Positions 1 through 11,048 of a stretch of DNA of 64,000 bases are shown here, one piece after another; position 1 is the first letter of the stretch, and each line of letters starts with the position of its first letter. The stretch is from Pegea sp. RAD2-039 (Eukaryota > Chordata > Thaliacea > Salpida > Salpidae), in the NCBI GenBank assembly GCA_034620365.1, contig JAQGEQ010000043.1, positions 1 to 64,000 of the forward strand. Reading direction: 5' to 3'. The notes beneath the pieces were generated by a model. The model saw only the letters and a program-made list of their open reading frames with translations. It had not been told where the DNA came from and searched no databases. Both the position numbers and the translations under genes were made by a program.

Positions 1-843
1 TTCATACTATCTCTATTACTAGTTGAGAATTTGTTCCTTGATGATTTCTGTGTATCCCATAAATTTAATGGAGATCCTAACAAATTCTCTGAAGTACCAG
101 CATTATCAGAGCTATAAGATTGATTTGAAGAATAACTTTTATCTTTATTTTCAATTTTAGCAGCATATTGTTGAACCCATAACGGATCTGCACTAGTCTG
201 ACTTTCATCATTATCTATGATACTATCACATTCTTTACTAACATCTAAATTCAAGCCTGCTGTATCACAATAACTACTGGCTGCTGTGCCTTGCATGTTT
301 GGAATTTCTTCTGGCTTGATATCATCATTTGTAACAACACTATCATCATCAGATTCATCTTGGGCTTGGTGAATTGATTTAGAGTCAACATTTGTTGTGC
401 TATTCTGAGAACCATTCAAGTCATTAGAAAGTTGGGAACTATCCATGCCAATAGAGGTAAATTTTGTAGATGGTAAGTAAGGTTCTAAGTCTGGATTATC
501 ATGGGGTTCAGTAGGAAATTGTAAATTGGATGATTTTGGAACTGGAAATTTTGGAATATGTTTAAATAAATCACTTTCTTCCATTTGTTGGAAATATTCA
601 ATAAGTTCTGATGTTGAGAACTGTTCATGCTGAAAAGTTTGCAATAAATCATTAAGATGAACTTCTGAATGTAAACACTGCTCGCTATAAGCTTGTGACA
701 CCTTCCCAGCTTTGTACAAAAAACTTCTCTAAAATATCCACCAATATATTCAAAGCACCTTTATGTGAAGAGTCGAAACCAATGTTATGACTCAGTTGTG
801 CAACAACTTGAAATAAAATTGCCCTGCAAAATTTACTAGACAT
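1..843 (-). CDS. TAF3: TAF3 (TFIID subunit 3), N-terminal part, runs off left edge
   Basis: Read on the minus strand from ATG at 843. The first about 40 residues (MSSKFCRAILFQVVAQ, then IGFD..., GALNILVDILEKF) match the histone-fold domain with which TAF3 pairs with TAF10 in TFIID. After it comes QAYSEQ..., then the post-fold signature FKHIPKFPVPKSSNLQFP, which is characteristic of TAF3 (family: IPSFPVSKNNVLQFP). The rest of the visible part is an acidic, Ser/Asn/Asp-rich linker. The C-terminal PHD finger that reads H3K4me3 would lie off the window. No intron is seen in the visible part. The reading frame shifts by one base within a run of six A on the plus strand at 718-723; five A would keep the histone fold and the FPVPKS segment in one frame. 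I suspect an assembly or polymerase error, but a true mutation cannot be excluded. An AG after a T-run ends at 862, 18 nt upstream of the ATG. Confidence 0.8.
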
Positions 844-2103
844 CTTTTTTGAATCGTTGTTCTATAAAAAAATTCATAATATTCAAATGAGCTAAGGTTT
901 AGTTTTAGAAATATAAAAATATGTTATTTTTGCTACCAATAGATATGATACATAGATACACATAGATAATACTAATAACTATTAATAATGCAAACTAAGA
1001 AGAAATTAGAAAATAATTATAGTATAAAAAGGTTCTAAATTTTAACTTATTTCTAATATAGCCATAAAATAAAAATTAACCAAAAAAAGCTTTAGAAGAG
1101 TATACTATATAAATTATATGTAACTTACAAATAGTAAAAAAATTACCAGGAAATAAAGATGATGCTAATTAAAAAACACATCAAAATTTCATAATTTATA
1201 TATATATTATTTATACATATAAATCAAATTATTTTCATATTTCAAAGAAATACTATATTTAGTAGAATAAATTTTTCCAACAGGTTTAATTATGCAAATA
1301 TTCTAATTTTCTACTATCTATAAGTCATACTAACCTAATAAACATTCTAGTTAAGAACTTTATAATTTTAAAGTAAGCCTGCCATTATTTATGATATTTA
1401 TCTAACCAACAACAAAAAACCTACGCAAAAGTTACAGAATTAGCAAAATATTTAAAGACTATTTGTTATAATTTAACATATTATTGATTTTTACAAGACA
1501 AAATAGAAAGGACAACTCTAATAAATTAACTTGCGTGCTCAAACTTCAAGTTTTGTTGGCTCATGAAAATCTACTTATTGGTATAAAGCAATAAAAAATA
1601 CGACCATTTTATTTCTAAACATTTTCGAAAATATAATTAATAGAAACAACTATTAGAAAAATACATTTTACAAATACGTTATAAAAGAAGTTTACCTTAA
1701 GATCTAAATTAATTTTTTTTATGTGATTTGACAATTTTTATTTTACATAAGGAATTTAAAGTCGGAAAATGTTCGTTTTTACAGCTTCAGTTCAAATTCA
1801 TTTTATGAGTATAAAATATTAAAGTACAATCAAAATCTTACAAAGAAAATTAAAACCATTAGTCAAATTTTTTATTGCTCATAATTTATTCATTCGAATG
1901 TTTATTGTAAACTATTTTTAATATTTGGTTCAGTACTTCAGCGTTTCTCTCAGAATAAGTTACAAGTTTTTAGCAGAAATTTTTGTCATAAGCCAGAAGA
2001 ATTATTAATGGATAACGTGATTTTAACTAAGTTTTTTCCATTAATTATGTAAAATTGCTGCTAATTGGTATTTCCGGCATAAGTGGATAGAATTTTAAAG
2101 CCT
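844..2103. other. A+T-rich intergenic sequence
   Basis: This is the upstream flank of TAF3, with very low G+C. No open frame of note, no repeat and no RNA gene could be recognised. It must hold the TAF3 promoter, but no TATA or other core element stands out from the A+T-rich background. Confidence 0.6.
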
Positions 2104-2872
2104 TTATATTTATTTATTTATCACAATAAAAATGAGGAGCTGAAAACACCACCTCTCACTAACACACATTCTAACAAATTCTAGTATACATAAAAATAAC
2201 TATTATATATAATTAATATATAATTAAGATACGAATATAAAAAGTAAAAGATGTAACACATAGTAAGCATTTCATTAATCCCCGTGCAATATAAAAGCGT
2301 ATAATTACATAGAATGTTAATAATATAAACAGTTAGAAAGAATCACAGTTTAGAAATTAAAACTGAGGTAACATTAAAACAATCGAACTGAAGCGACACG
2401 AGAGAGTCTGACATGACAATGTCTGATGCCTGTCGGTTTCAAGTATTATTTTTTGGGTATCTATGCATGGCTGTTCGCGGCCAAAACGGGCAAAAAAAGA
2501 TAAACAATTTGCTCTAATTATGGTACCAGGTGTTTTGGGCTTAGAAGGTGTAATGTGTGTCGTCTGTGTTGATACAAATTAAGGGTAGAGCTAGTGGACA
2601 AGAAAGTATCGAAACGAAGCTCAAATAAATTACGGAAAATTCTAAAAATAAGAATAATTCTAATACATCTAATTTCCAAACTATCTAAATTTAAGAATCT
2701 GAGAGGATGTTCATAACTATTAAACATTAAATTTCCAACATACCAATCTCGTTAATGTTGTGTTAATGGATTATATAAGTTAGAAGTTTAGACTTTGTGG
2801 GATCGATTTTGAGCTGCCAGCTCACAGACCAGTTTTCTACAACGTGTAGAGCTGGTAGAAGTTGTAGTTTCA
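2104..2872 (-). mobile_element. LINE fragment (CR1/L2-like), copy 1, decayed 3' end
   Basis: On the minus strand this is the 3' end of the same LINE family seen at 6058-8990. The plus-strand left edge is the (TTTA)n tail followed by a version of the shared 3' untranslated block (CTAACACACATTCTAACAAA). Next comes a decayed reverse-transcriptase C-terminal segment (HPLRFLNLDSLEIRC, compare HRLSFFNLDTLEIRR in copy 2). At about 2800-2872 it matches the copy-2 stretch before the C-terminal domain (GCCAGCTCACAGACCAG). Roughly 300 bp present in copy 2 are missing at about 2745-2790. The divergence and the internal deletion suggest an older insertion than copy 2. It has no coding capacity. Confidence 0.8.
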
Positions 2873-3201
2873 TCCTATTATTATTTGCTTTTGATTTAAC
2901 CAAACTTTTATAGCAACTCAGATTAACTCGTTAATATTCATTTTAAATCTAAATAAATTTGATCATAAATTGTAATTTAGGCAATACCAAAACCTTTTAT
3001 CTAAAAAATACAACCATCATTTTTACTTTCTCGAAGTAAGTACTACATTTTCCTTGTTAAGTGATTTAGCTTGTTCAAACCATATGTAATAATATTATTT
3101 AGGTTTCTATATCTACACACATATCTTATAATTCATGTAGTAAGAATGATAAATGAATAATAAAAAGAATGTAGTTCTTATAACTTTGTCCATTTTGAAA
3201 G

Positions 3202-4105
3202 GTGAATGCAAATAGTGAAGTAATAAGAACTGGTTCTTCAGCTCTTGGCTTCAACTCAGCTGGATTTGCATTCAGCAATTCATGAAGCACGAAGTGATAT
3301 TAATTGTATCATTCATCTTTATCATCCTGACGTTGTAGCTACAGTTTTTCACTTATCATAAGCATGTGTTTATTAAACTTACTGAAGGTATCTGCTATGA
3401 AGTGTGGGTTCTTACCAATCTCTCAACAAGCTATGATTCTGGGTGATGTTTCATATCATCAATACAGTGGTATACTAGTTGATGAATTTGAAAAGAAACC
3501 TTTAATTAAAAACTTAGGCCCAATAAATAAAGTCTGTTAAAAATCAGTTTTAATGTAATATTTAAACCTAAACCCAAGGTAATTGAATTTAGATTCTTAT
3601 TTTCTCATAATTGATGCAACTTAAAGATGTGGCTGATAAATTTGTGATTATAATCAGACCCAACCATGAAAGTTGACTGATCAGGTTATGATTCTGGAAA
3701 ATCATGGAGTAACAGCGTGTGGTTAAAACGTTGAAGAAGCTTTTGCTAAATTGTTGCATCATTGTCATTTCTTCCTACTCTGTTCAGGTAGAATTAATTA
3801 ACTGTTGAAATATCCTTTACCTGCTATTCTCTCAATATGGATCAAAGCGATGTCAGCTGCATCCCCTGAAAAACTGATTCTGCTCGACAGAGATGCACTT
3901 AGAGCTCGAACAGAGGGATTGGCTAATGCTGATTCGATAAGCAAAGGGTCTTCTCACACCCAATGGGGGTCTAAATAAGATACAGTTTGAAGCATTTTGT
4001 CGAATGGTCGATACTCAGGTACTTCAACCAGTTGCTGCTTCCTTCTTATTTCAACCAGCATGCACAGGGGTACGATACTGGCTACCCTTACCGCCAAACT
4101 AACTT
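3202..4105 (+). pseudogene. Adducin pseudogene: partial paralogue with retained introns
   Basis: Five exon-like blocks read as the second half of the adducin aldolase-like head domain: about 3202-3343 (VNANSEVIRTGSSALGFN, then HSAIHEARSDINC), 3388-3531 (VSAMKCGFLPISQQAMILGD, GILVDE, KNLGPINK), 3685 to about 3790 (VMILENHGVTACG, VEEAF), about 3840-4018 (AASPEKLILLDRDALRA, FEAFCRMVDTQ) and 4068 to about 4105 (GYDTGYPYRQ). The introns between them (44 nt at 3344-3387, 49 nt at 4019-4067, others longer) sit where the intact adducin gene at 13.9-19.7 kb has introns, so this is a DNA-level duplication and not a retrocopy. It is broken. There is a frameshift within GFA/HSA, where a short GCATT direct repeat may have collapsed. 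TAA stands where the family has Glu before VEEAF. A further shift lies before the FEAF block. The N-terminal head exons and the whole tail are missing. Confidence 0.85.
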
Positions 4106-4187
4106 ACTACATCACCGATAAATCACTTCAAACTATTTATTTAATCATTTGAAAGAATATATTTATATTATCACAAACGTCGAGTGA

Positions 4188-6026
4188 TTATTGAGTTGTT
4201 CGATGTTTTAGACGAATGTCAAGTGGTCGCGTGGGTCGCGATGTTAACTCACCACTTATAGGAACGTCTTCATCTTCATGAGTTGTAATTATGAAAGAGA
4301 AAACAACGCGACTGACAATTACTTTCAGTTCCTGCATCGCGAACTTCTGACCAATACAGTTGCGTGGTCCGATTGAAAAGGGGGCGAAAACATAGGGGTG
4401 TCGGTTTAAGCTATTTTCGATGGTAAAGCGGTCAGGGTCAAACACATGAGGGCGCTCCCAATAGTCAGGATGTTGATGAAGATTAAAGAAGGAGACAAGA
4501 GTGAGTGTTCCCGCTGGAAGCACATGTCCGTCAATAGTAACGTCTTCAGTTAGCTGTCGAGTAATAAAGGGAACTGGAGGCTTGCATCGAATCGATTCTT
4601 TGATAACTTGTTCCAGGTAAGGCATCTTTCCAAAGTCTGCCGTCGAAAAGTGTTGGTTGGGGTCGCTGACCACGCTGTTAATCTCTTCAAACAACTTATC
4701 CTGCATCAAACGCATTTAATGATCACCCGAAACCACATCTGATACTTACCTGGACATCCATGTTAAGACCTAGGTGAAAAAAAATCCAAGTCAGTGCCGT
4801 AGCAGTGGTGTCATGACCAGCAAACATAAATGTGTCCACTTCCTCCCGAATATCTTTCATACTTAAGGGCTGGCCACTTTCTGTCCTGGTCAACAACAGC
4901 AGGTCCAGAAAAGCAGGATTGGCAGCAGGCTGGGTTTGTTTCATCCTTTTTCTGATCACCTTTTCTGTGTATTCGTGTAACACTTTCAGCAACTTGCTTT
5001 GTCTTCTGCCGTAAATCATCCAAAAGATTGCTTCGATCCTTAATAATGGATTACGGAATCTTTTTACGATGATCTCAGAGATCCTTTAAAACAAAAATCG
5101 ATTAAGTGTTTGTGACGTCACCACAGAATTGCAACATACCTATTAACCGCGTTCACATATTCTGAGTTCACTCCTTTTTGTGCATCTACACTTTCACCCA
5201 TGGCTGTCTCACAGATAACGTCCAAGGTACACATGGTCATAGCTTGTGCTACATCCACTGTACCTTGAGAGATTTGATTCCGTAGAGCTTTAACCAATTT
5301 ATTTGAGTGTTCATTCATCACAACCAAAAAACTTTTCAGGATGTTGAAATGAAAAGTGGGTGTCAATAACCGGCGGCGACTTTTCCATTTAGAACCGTTT
5401 GCAGTGACTAGACCAGTACCTAGCCATGGTTCTACATATTTGTACTGAAAACCTTTGGTAATAAGTTTCGAGCTTTTCAACACATCTTTTGCTGATTTTG
5501 GGTGATGAAGAACAACCACTGGAAACCAACCGTTCCACAAGCATGTAAATAACTTTCCTGCATGTAAATATGTGGCACTTAGATGATAGAAAATTTATTT
5601 ATCTTCTCTATATTGCTTACTATTGACAAAAAACTAAAAATGATTGTGTAACATCTATTCAAAATATTGATAATTTTTCAGTTTAAAGTCACTTTACATA
5701 ATAGCAATAAATAGGAAAAAATATCTAAAATATTCAAAAATAATAGCTGTCTGATTGCTAAGTTCTTAAGCAATTAATTGTTATTTAAAATGTAGCCGTC
5801 GTTAAAATTTACCTTCTTTTTGTTCTTCATGCATGATTTGAGTATATGCTTTAAAGAACTTTGCAGGTTCTTTTGGAAACATAAAAGCATGACCAAATAT
5901 AGGCAATGATTTTTTATAAGCTGGAAGTAAGCTAGCTTTATATTTGAATCTTATGAACTGAACCACTTTCTTCCATTTCAAAGCAAGTATTGAAAGCAAA
6001 AAAAATAAAACAACAATAAGTGCCAT
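4188..6026 (-). CDS. CYP4-like: Cytochrome P450, CYP4 family-like, complete, 4 exons
   Basis: Minus-strand exons 6026-5813, 5557-5140, 5083-4750 and 4700-4188 join without breaking frame into 492 residues, close to the usual CYP4 length of about 500. The introns are 255, 56 and 49 nt. The start MALIVVLFFLLSILALKW is a signal anchor for the ER membrane. CYP4 landmarks follow: WLGTGLV and the C-helix region WKSRRRLLTPTFHFNILK, I-helix EEVDTFMFAGHDTTA (about 290-305), K-helix ExxR at E357-R360, PDRF at 411-414, and the heme loop FAPFSIGPRNCIG with ligand Cys437. It is likely a fatty-acid or xenobiotic monooxygenase using ER P450 reductase; the substrate cannot be read. Residue 299 is Ala where most CYP4 proteins have the Glu that can bind heme covalently. 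An acceptor-like TTTTATACAG ends 4 nt before the ATG. All splice sites are GT-AG. Confidence 0.93.
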
Positions 6027-6057
6027 AATCCTGTATAAAATAAAATACCATTTAGAT

Positions 6058-8990
6058 TATTTATTTATTTATTTATTACAATAAATGTGATGGAGGGTGC
6101 CTAAAAAGAGCACCTCTCGCTAACACACATTCTCACAAATTAGATCTATTTGACGTGTAAACGAAAAAGCATATGACAATGAAGAATTGCACAGAATCAT
6201 AGTATTGTAAAAGAGAAAAATTCACAGTTTAGAAATGGCAATGTTGGCGATATTATAACAATTCAGCTTTTTCTTGAACAGCATAAGTGATTTTGACATG
6301 ACAATCTCTGATGGCAGATTGTTCCATGTACTGATTGTGCGGTATGAGAAAAAACTTAATCTGGTTAACGTAGCTGGTGGAGTGGGCTTATTAAGATGTA
6401 ATTTATGTCTTCTAAGTTGATATAACTTGAGGGAGGGACTAATGGAGAAAAAGTCATCAAACTGAAGATCAATTAGGTTGTGAATAATTTTAAAAATCAG
6501 AATAAGGTCGTATTTGATTCTTCGGATTTCCAAAGTATCTAGATTGAAGAAGCTGAGACGATGGTTATAACTCTCGTATTTGATATTAAGTTTCCTGCAA
6601 ACCAATCTCGTAAATGTTGCCTGAACAGATTCGATTTTTCTGATATCACCAACTTGATATGGCATCCATGCACTGATTTGTATTCAAGAATAGGGCGTAT
6701 GTACAGTTTGAAAAGGTTGACGAAAAACCATGGATCTTTAGAATTAAAAGTCTTTATGATGAGGTGGACAAGCTTGATAGATTTTCCAAAGATTCTGGAA
6801 ACATAACTGTGCCATTTGAAGTCAGATGTCAGAGTAATGCCGAGGTCTATGACTGAGGATACTCGTTCAAGAATGGATCCATTGATGTAGTATTGGTTGC
6901 TGAAGTTGGCCGCTGGCTTACGGGAGAATGTTATAACTTCAGACTTTGTTGGCTGGATTTTAAGTTGCCAATTCGCAGACCAGTTTTCTACAATGTTTAG
7001 TGCAGTTTGGAGTTTTGAGTGAGAACCAGATAATAGCTTGATGTCATCTGCATACACAAACACACTGACATTGTCTACTGTTATTAGTCTTCTGATGAGG
7101 TCTTCAATGAAAATCAAAAAGAGAAGTGGACCCAGAACGGAACCCTGAGGAACGCCGCTGGTGACTTTACTAGGAGTAGATAAAGATCTTTCTACACGGG
7201 TTCGTTGGGTTCTACCTGATAAGAAATCTTCAATCCATTTTAAGATAGAGTTGCTGATTTTTATGTTTTTCAATACAGTAATGAGCTTGTTGTGTGGAAC
7301 AGAATCAAACGTTTTAGCAAAATCAAGGTATATGATGTCACATGGAGTATTACTTTCGTAATGAGCTGTAAGCTCATTGAAAAAAGTGAGATGTTGAGTC
7401 AATGAAGATCTTTGCTTAACAAAGCCATGCTGGGCATCAGATATTAGATGATGCTCCGTCAAATGGCTAGTTATATGGTTGTGAATGATGTGTTCTTGAG
7501 TTCTGCAGATAACCGAAGTCAGCGAAACTGGTCTGTAGTTAAGTGCAGTGTTTCTAGGACCCTTCTTATAAATTGGAGTAATAATAGCATTCTTCCAAAT
7601 TTGTGGAAGTCTTCCCCGCTTAAGAGTCATGTTAAAGAGTAGCGATAAGGGTAGCGCTAAAGAAGAAGTACTTTTTCTTAAAAACAAAGCTGGGATTTGA
7701 TCTGGGGTGTTGGAAACTGTTGATTTTAGAGAAGAAATAGCCTTAGATACTATATCAACTGTTATGTCTAGATCTACCATCTCAGAGATATTTGAAAGGA
7801 TATTGGAGTAGGAAATAGTAGGAGTATTGCCATCATCGGTTATAAAAACCTTTTCAAATTGTTTGTTTAGCAATTCAGCTTTATTCTTTGGTTCCATCAC
7901 CAGCTGATTGGCGTTATCAAGCAAGGGAGGTAGATGAGATCTCGCCTTAAGCTTGTGATTAATGAAGCCAAAAAACGTTTTATTGCTAGGTGAAGATAAG
8001 ATTGCACTTTCTTTTCCTAAATAGAGGCTATAAACTGATTTCTTGTAGACTAGACAAAGATCTTTGTATAGAGGTTTGATGGAAGGATCTGCTTTAGTTT
8101 GTTTGTATAAGAGGTTTTTCAAATGCTGTAAATTCCTTAAATATCTTGGCAAGTGTGGTTTTTTGTTGACTCTATATAAAGGTATGAACTTTTTAATTGA
8201 CTCATTAACAATGTTAGTAAACCTTGAGTAGATATCATTGATGTCTTCGGTAGAGTTGAAAACAGAAATCCAGTCAACACCTGATAAAAACTTGTTTATA
8301 CTGTTATAATTTCCACGATAAAAGTTCCGTATGCTTGGAGTTTTAACGTTCGTAGAAAAAGTTTGTTGGAGCTTGAATTCAATCATGTTGTGATCGCATG
8401 TCAGAGCAAAAGGTTCATTTTGATCAACGTAGATAACGTTATCAGGTTTTGATGTGATGAGAAGATCCAAAGTATTACCACTAACTTGGGTTGGAAAAGT
8501 AACCATCTGAGATAGATTATTGGCATCAAGGAAGTTTACAAAGACATGACTCAGATTGGCTAAATTAGTTTTGTCTCCATTCAAATTAAACATTTTTCCA
8601 TTGAATGCTAAATTTGGGTTATTCCAATCAATTCTACTAAAATTAAAATCCCCGAGAATATACATCTCAGGACAAACAAGGCTTTTCAGAACCTTCAATA
8701 AGGCCTTAATAGTAACCTCATCGTTAACTTTAGACGGTGGTAGGTAGGTACATATAAAGCGGGAAAACTTAGACTTTGAGTAATGAAAATTGAAAGCAAT
8801 AATCTCAAATCCTGGGCAATCAATGGTATTTATCTTAATTCTTGAAATCATGGGTGCCAGTGATGTTTTATAGATTACACAAACACCGCCGCCTCTATCA
8901 AACAGTCTATCACAGCGCAAAGCACGAAAAAGATCACTGTCATCCATTAGTATCAAGCGAATTGATTGTAGCAACTACTAGAAATAGCAA
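6058..8990 (-). mobile_element. LINE (CR1/L2/Jockey-group-like), copy 2, 5'-truncated, nearly open
   Basis: Minus-strand order: part of an AP-endonuclease domain (CDRLFDRGGGVCVIYK, CTYLPPSK, YILGDFNFSRIDW), a linker, the reverse transcriptase (TPIYKKG, NYRPVSLTSV, YLDFAKTFDSVPHNKL, SGVPQGSVLGPLLF, catalytic FVYADDIKLL) and the C-terminal domain (LSFFNLDTLEIRRIKYDL). The 3' untranslated block and a (TTTA)n tail follow at 6058-6080. The frame is open from 8974 to 6539 except for one single-base deletion near 6684, recognised by comparison with copy 3; the C-terminal 140 residues continue in another frame down to 6222. ORF1 and the start of the endonuclease are absent, as expected of 5' truncation during target-primed reverse transcription. 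Few lesions mean a fairly recent insertion. It lies about 30 bp upstream of the P450 start codon. CR1/L2 assignment rests on motif style and needs a tree. Confidence 0.9.
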
Positions 8991-9384
8991 AGCATCTTGT
9001 ATTTCCTAAAATTTCCTCAAAGATAACAAACGCTGAAAGCAATTAAATCATCAAGAAAATAAATCTTTAGCTCGTTACAAACGAAAAAAACAACTTTACT
9101 TTGAGTTCCTGTGGTAATACAAGCCAATATTGTTAACCAATTTAAACCAAAAAAACACTTTAAACCAAGAAAAACGCTTTCCAAACTGTTTCCAAAAATT
9201 TGCGGAATGTTTCATTTAGTCAAAAGTTATAATTGTATTTTAATTACATAAATCTAAAATAATAATCTAGAATATAAAACATATATTCACTTATAATTAT
9301 AAAGATAACATAAAAAAGGTAATCATTTAAAAAGATATTTTTTGATAGTCATCAAACAATGTCAAAAACCTTAAAAATCTTTTA
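8991..9384. other. Spacer between two head-to-head LINE copies
   Basis: A+T-rich sequence of about 390 bp separating the truncated 5' ends of LINE copies 2 and 3. I see no gene, no terminal repeat and no clear target-site duplication in it. Confidence 0.5.
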
Positions 9385-11048
9385 ATTTTAAAAATGTTTT
9401 TCGAAAAATTCATACCTTTTTATAGAGCCAACAAAAAAACACACTTGCCCAGAAATTTAAAGAATTTACAACATTTAAAAAACCTCCTATACAAACAAAC
9501 TAAAACAGACCCTTCTATCAAATCTCTGTATAAAGATCTTTGTATAATTTACAAGAAATCTATTTCTAATTTCTATTTGGGAAGAGAAAAGTTCAGTTTT
9601 ATCTTCACCTTGCAAGAAAACGTTTTTTGGTTTCATAAATCGATGGACTGGAACCAGAAAATAAAGCTGAGTTGCTAAACAATCAATTTAATAGCGTTTT
9701 TATAACCGATGATGGCAATACTCCTTCTCTCTCCTATTCCGACATTCTTACAAATGTCTCTGAGATGGTAGAACTTGACATAACGGTCAATATGATACCT
9801 AAGACTATTTCTTCTTTAAAATCATCAGTTTCCAACACCCCAGATCAGATACCAGCTTTGTTTTTAAGAAAAACTACTTCATCTTTATCACTACCTTTAT
9901 TGCTTTTCTTTAACATGACTCTGAGGCGAAAAAGAGTTCCACAAATTTGGAAGAAAACTATTATTACTCCAATTCATAAAAAGGGTCCCATAAACACTGC
10001 ACTTAACTACAGACCAGTTTCGCTGACTTCAGTTATCTGCAGAACTCAAGAGTATATCATTCACAATCATATGATCAGTCATGTAGAAAACTGGTCTACA
10101 GTGGCAGCTCAGAATCCACCAAAAAAGTCTGAACTTATAACATTTTCTCGTAAACCAGCTGTAAATTGCTTGAACCAATACTCCATCAATAGATTTATTA
10201 TTCAACGAGTATCTTCGGTCTTAGACCTTGGCATTATTCTATCATCTGACTTTAAATGGCGCAATTATCTTATTTCCAAAAATTTTTGAAAATCAATCAA
10301 CCTTGTCTTCCTTATTATAAAGACCTTTAATTCTACAAACCCATGTTTTTTTACCAATCTTTTCAAATTGTACGTATGTCCAATTCTTGAATACAATGTC
10401 AGTGCATAGATGCTATATGAAGTTAGTGATATCAAAAAAATCGAATCTGTTCAGGCCACATTTAAAAGATTAGTATGTAGAAAACTTAATATTAAATATT
10501 ATAGTTATAAACATCGTCTCAGTTTCTTCAATTTAGATACTTTGGAAATCCGACGGATTAAATACGACTTAATTCTTATTTTTAAAATTATCCACAACTT
10601 AATTGACATTCAGTTTGGTGATTTCTTTTCTATTAGTCCTTCCTTCAAGTTATATCAGCTCAGACGACACACATTACGCCTTATTAAGCCTATATCACCT
10701 TGTACATTGGTCAGAGCAATTTTTTTCTCATACCGTACATGGAACCAGCTGCCATCAGACATTGCCATGTCAAAGTCACTTGCGTTGTTCAAGCAGAAGT
10801 TGAACCGTTATAATATTGCCAACATTGTCATTTCTAAACTGTGATTTTTTTCTCTTTCTTATATTATTAACATTCCATGTAATTGTTCACTGTTATATGC
10901 TTTCAGTGATATCGAAATACCATGTGTTGCATCTTTTACTTTCTATATCTTTGGCCAAATAGATGTTATTTGTGAGAATGTGTGTTAGCGAGAGGTGCTC
11001 TTTTCAGGTACCCTCCTGCGCATTTATTCAAATAAATAAATAAATAAA
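9385..11048 (+). mobile_element. LINE (same family), copy 3, 5'-truncated with reverse-transcriptase core deleted
   Basis: Plus-strand copy of the family at 6058-8990. Matching blocks are FIPFYRANKKTHLPRNLKN at 9406, the linker LLNNQF...FITDDGNTPS at 9675, early reverse transcriptase TPIHKKG and NYRPVSLTSVICRTQE, then a direct jump at about 10080 from HNHMISH to VENWS. That jump removes about 150 codons including the AFDS and YADD motifs. The C-terminal domain (HRLSFFNLDTLEIRRIKYDL) follows at 10513, then the shared 3' untranslated block and a tail of (AAAT)n ending near 11048. A smaller deletion of about 15-20 codons lies near 9640, and a TAG replaces a Trp codon just before 10410. It is clearly dead and more diverged than copy 2. 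Confidence 0.88.

Noticed and set aside
3202-4105. Retroposed adducin copy
   Set aside because: Introns are still present at positions matching the intact gene, so the fragment arose by DNA duplication.
6561-8747. Several plus-strand open frames of 60-80 codons
   Set aside because: All are antisense shadows of the LINE coding region on the minus strand.
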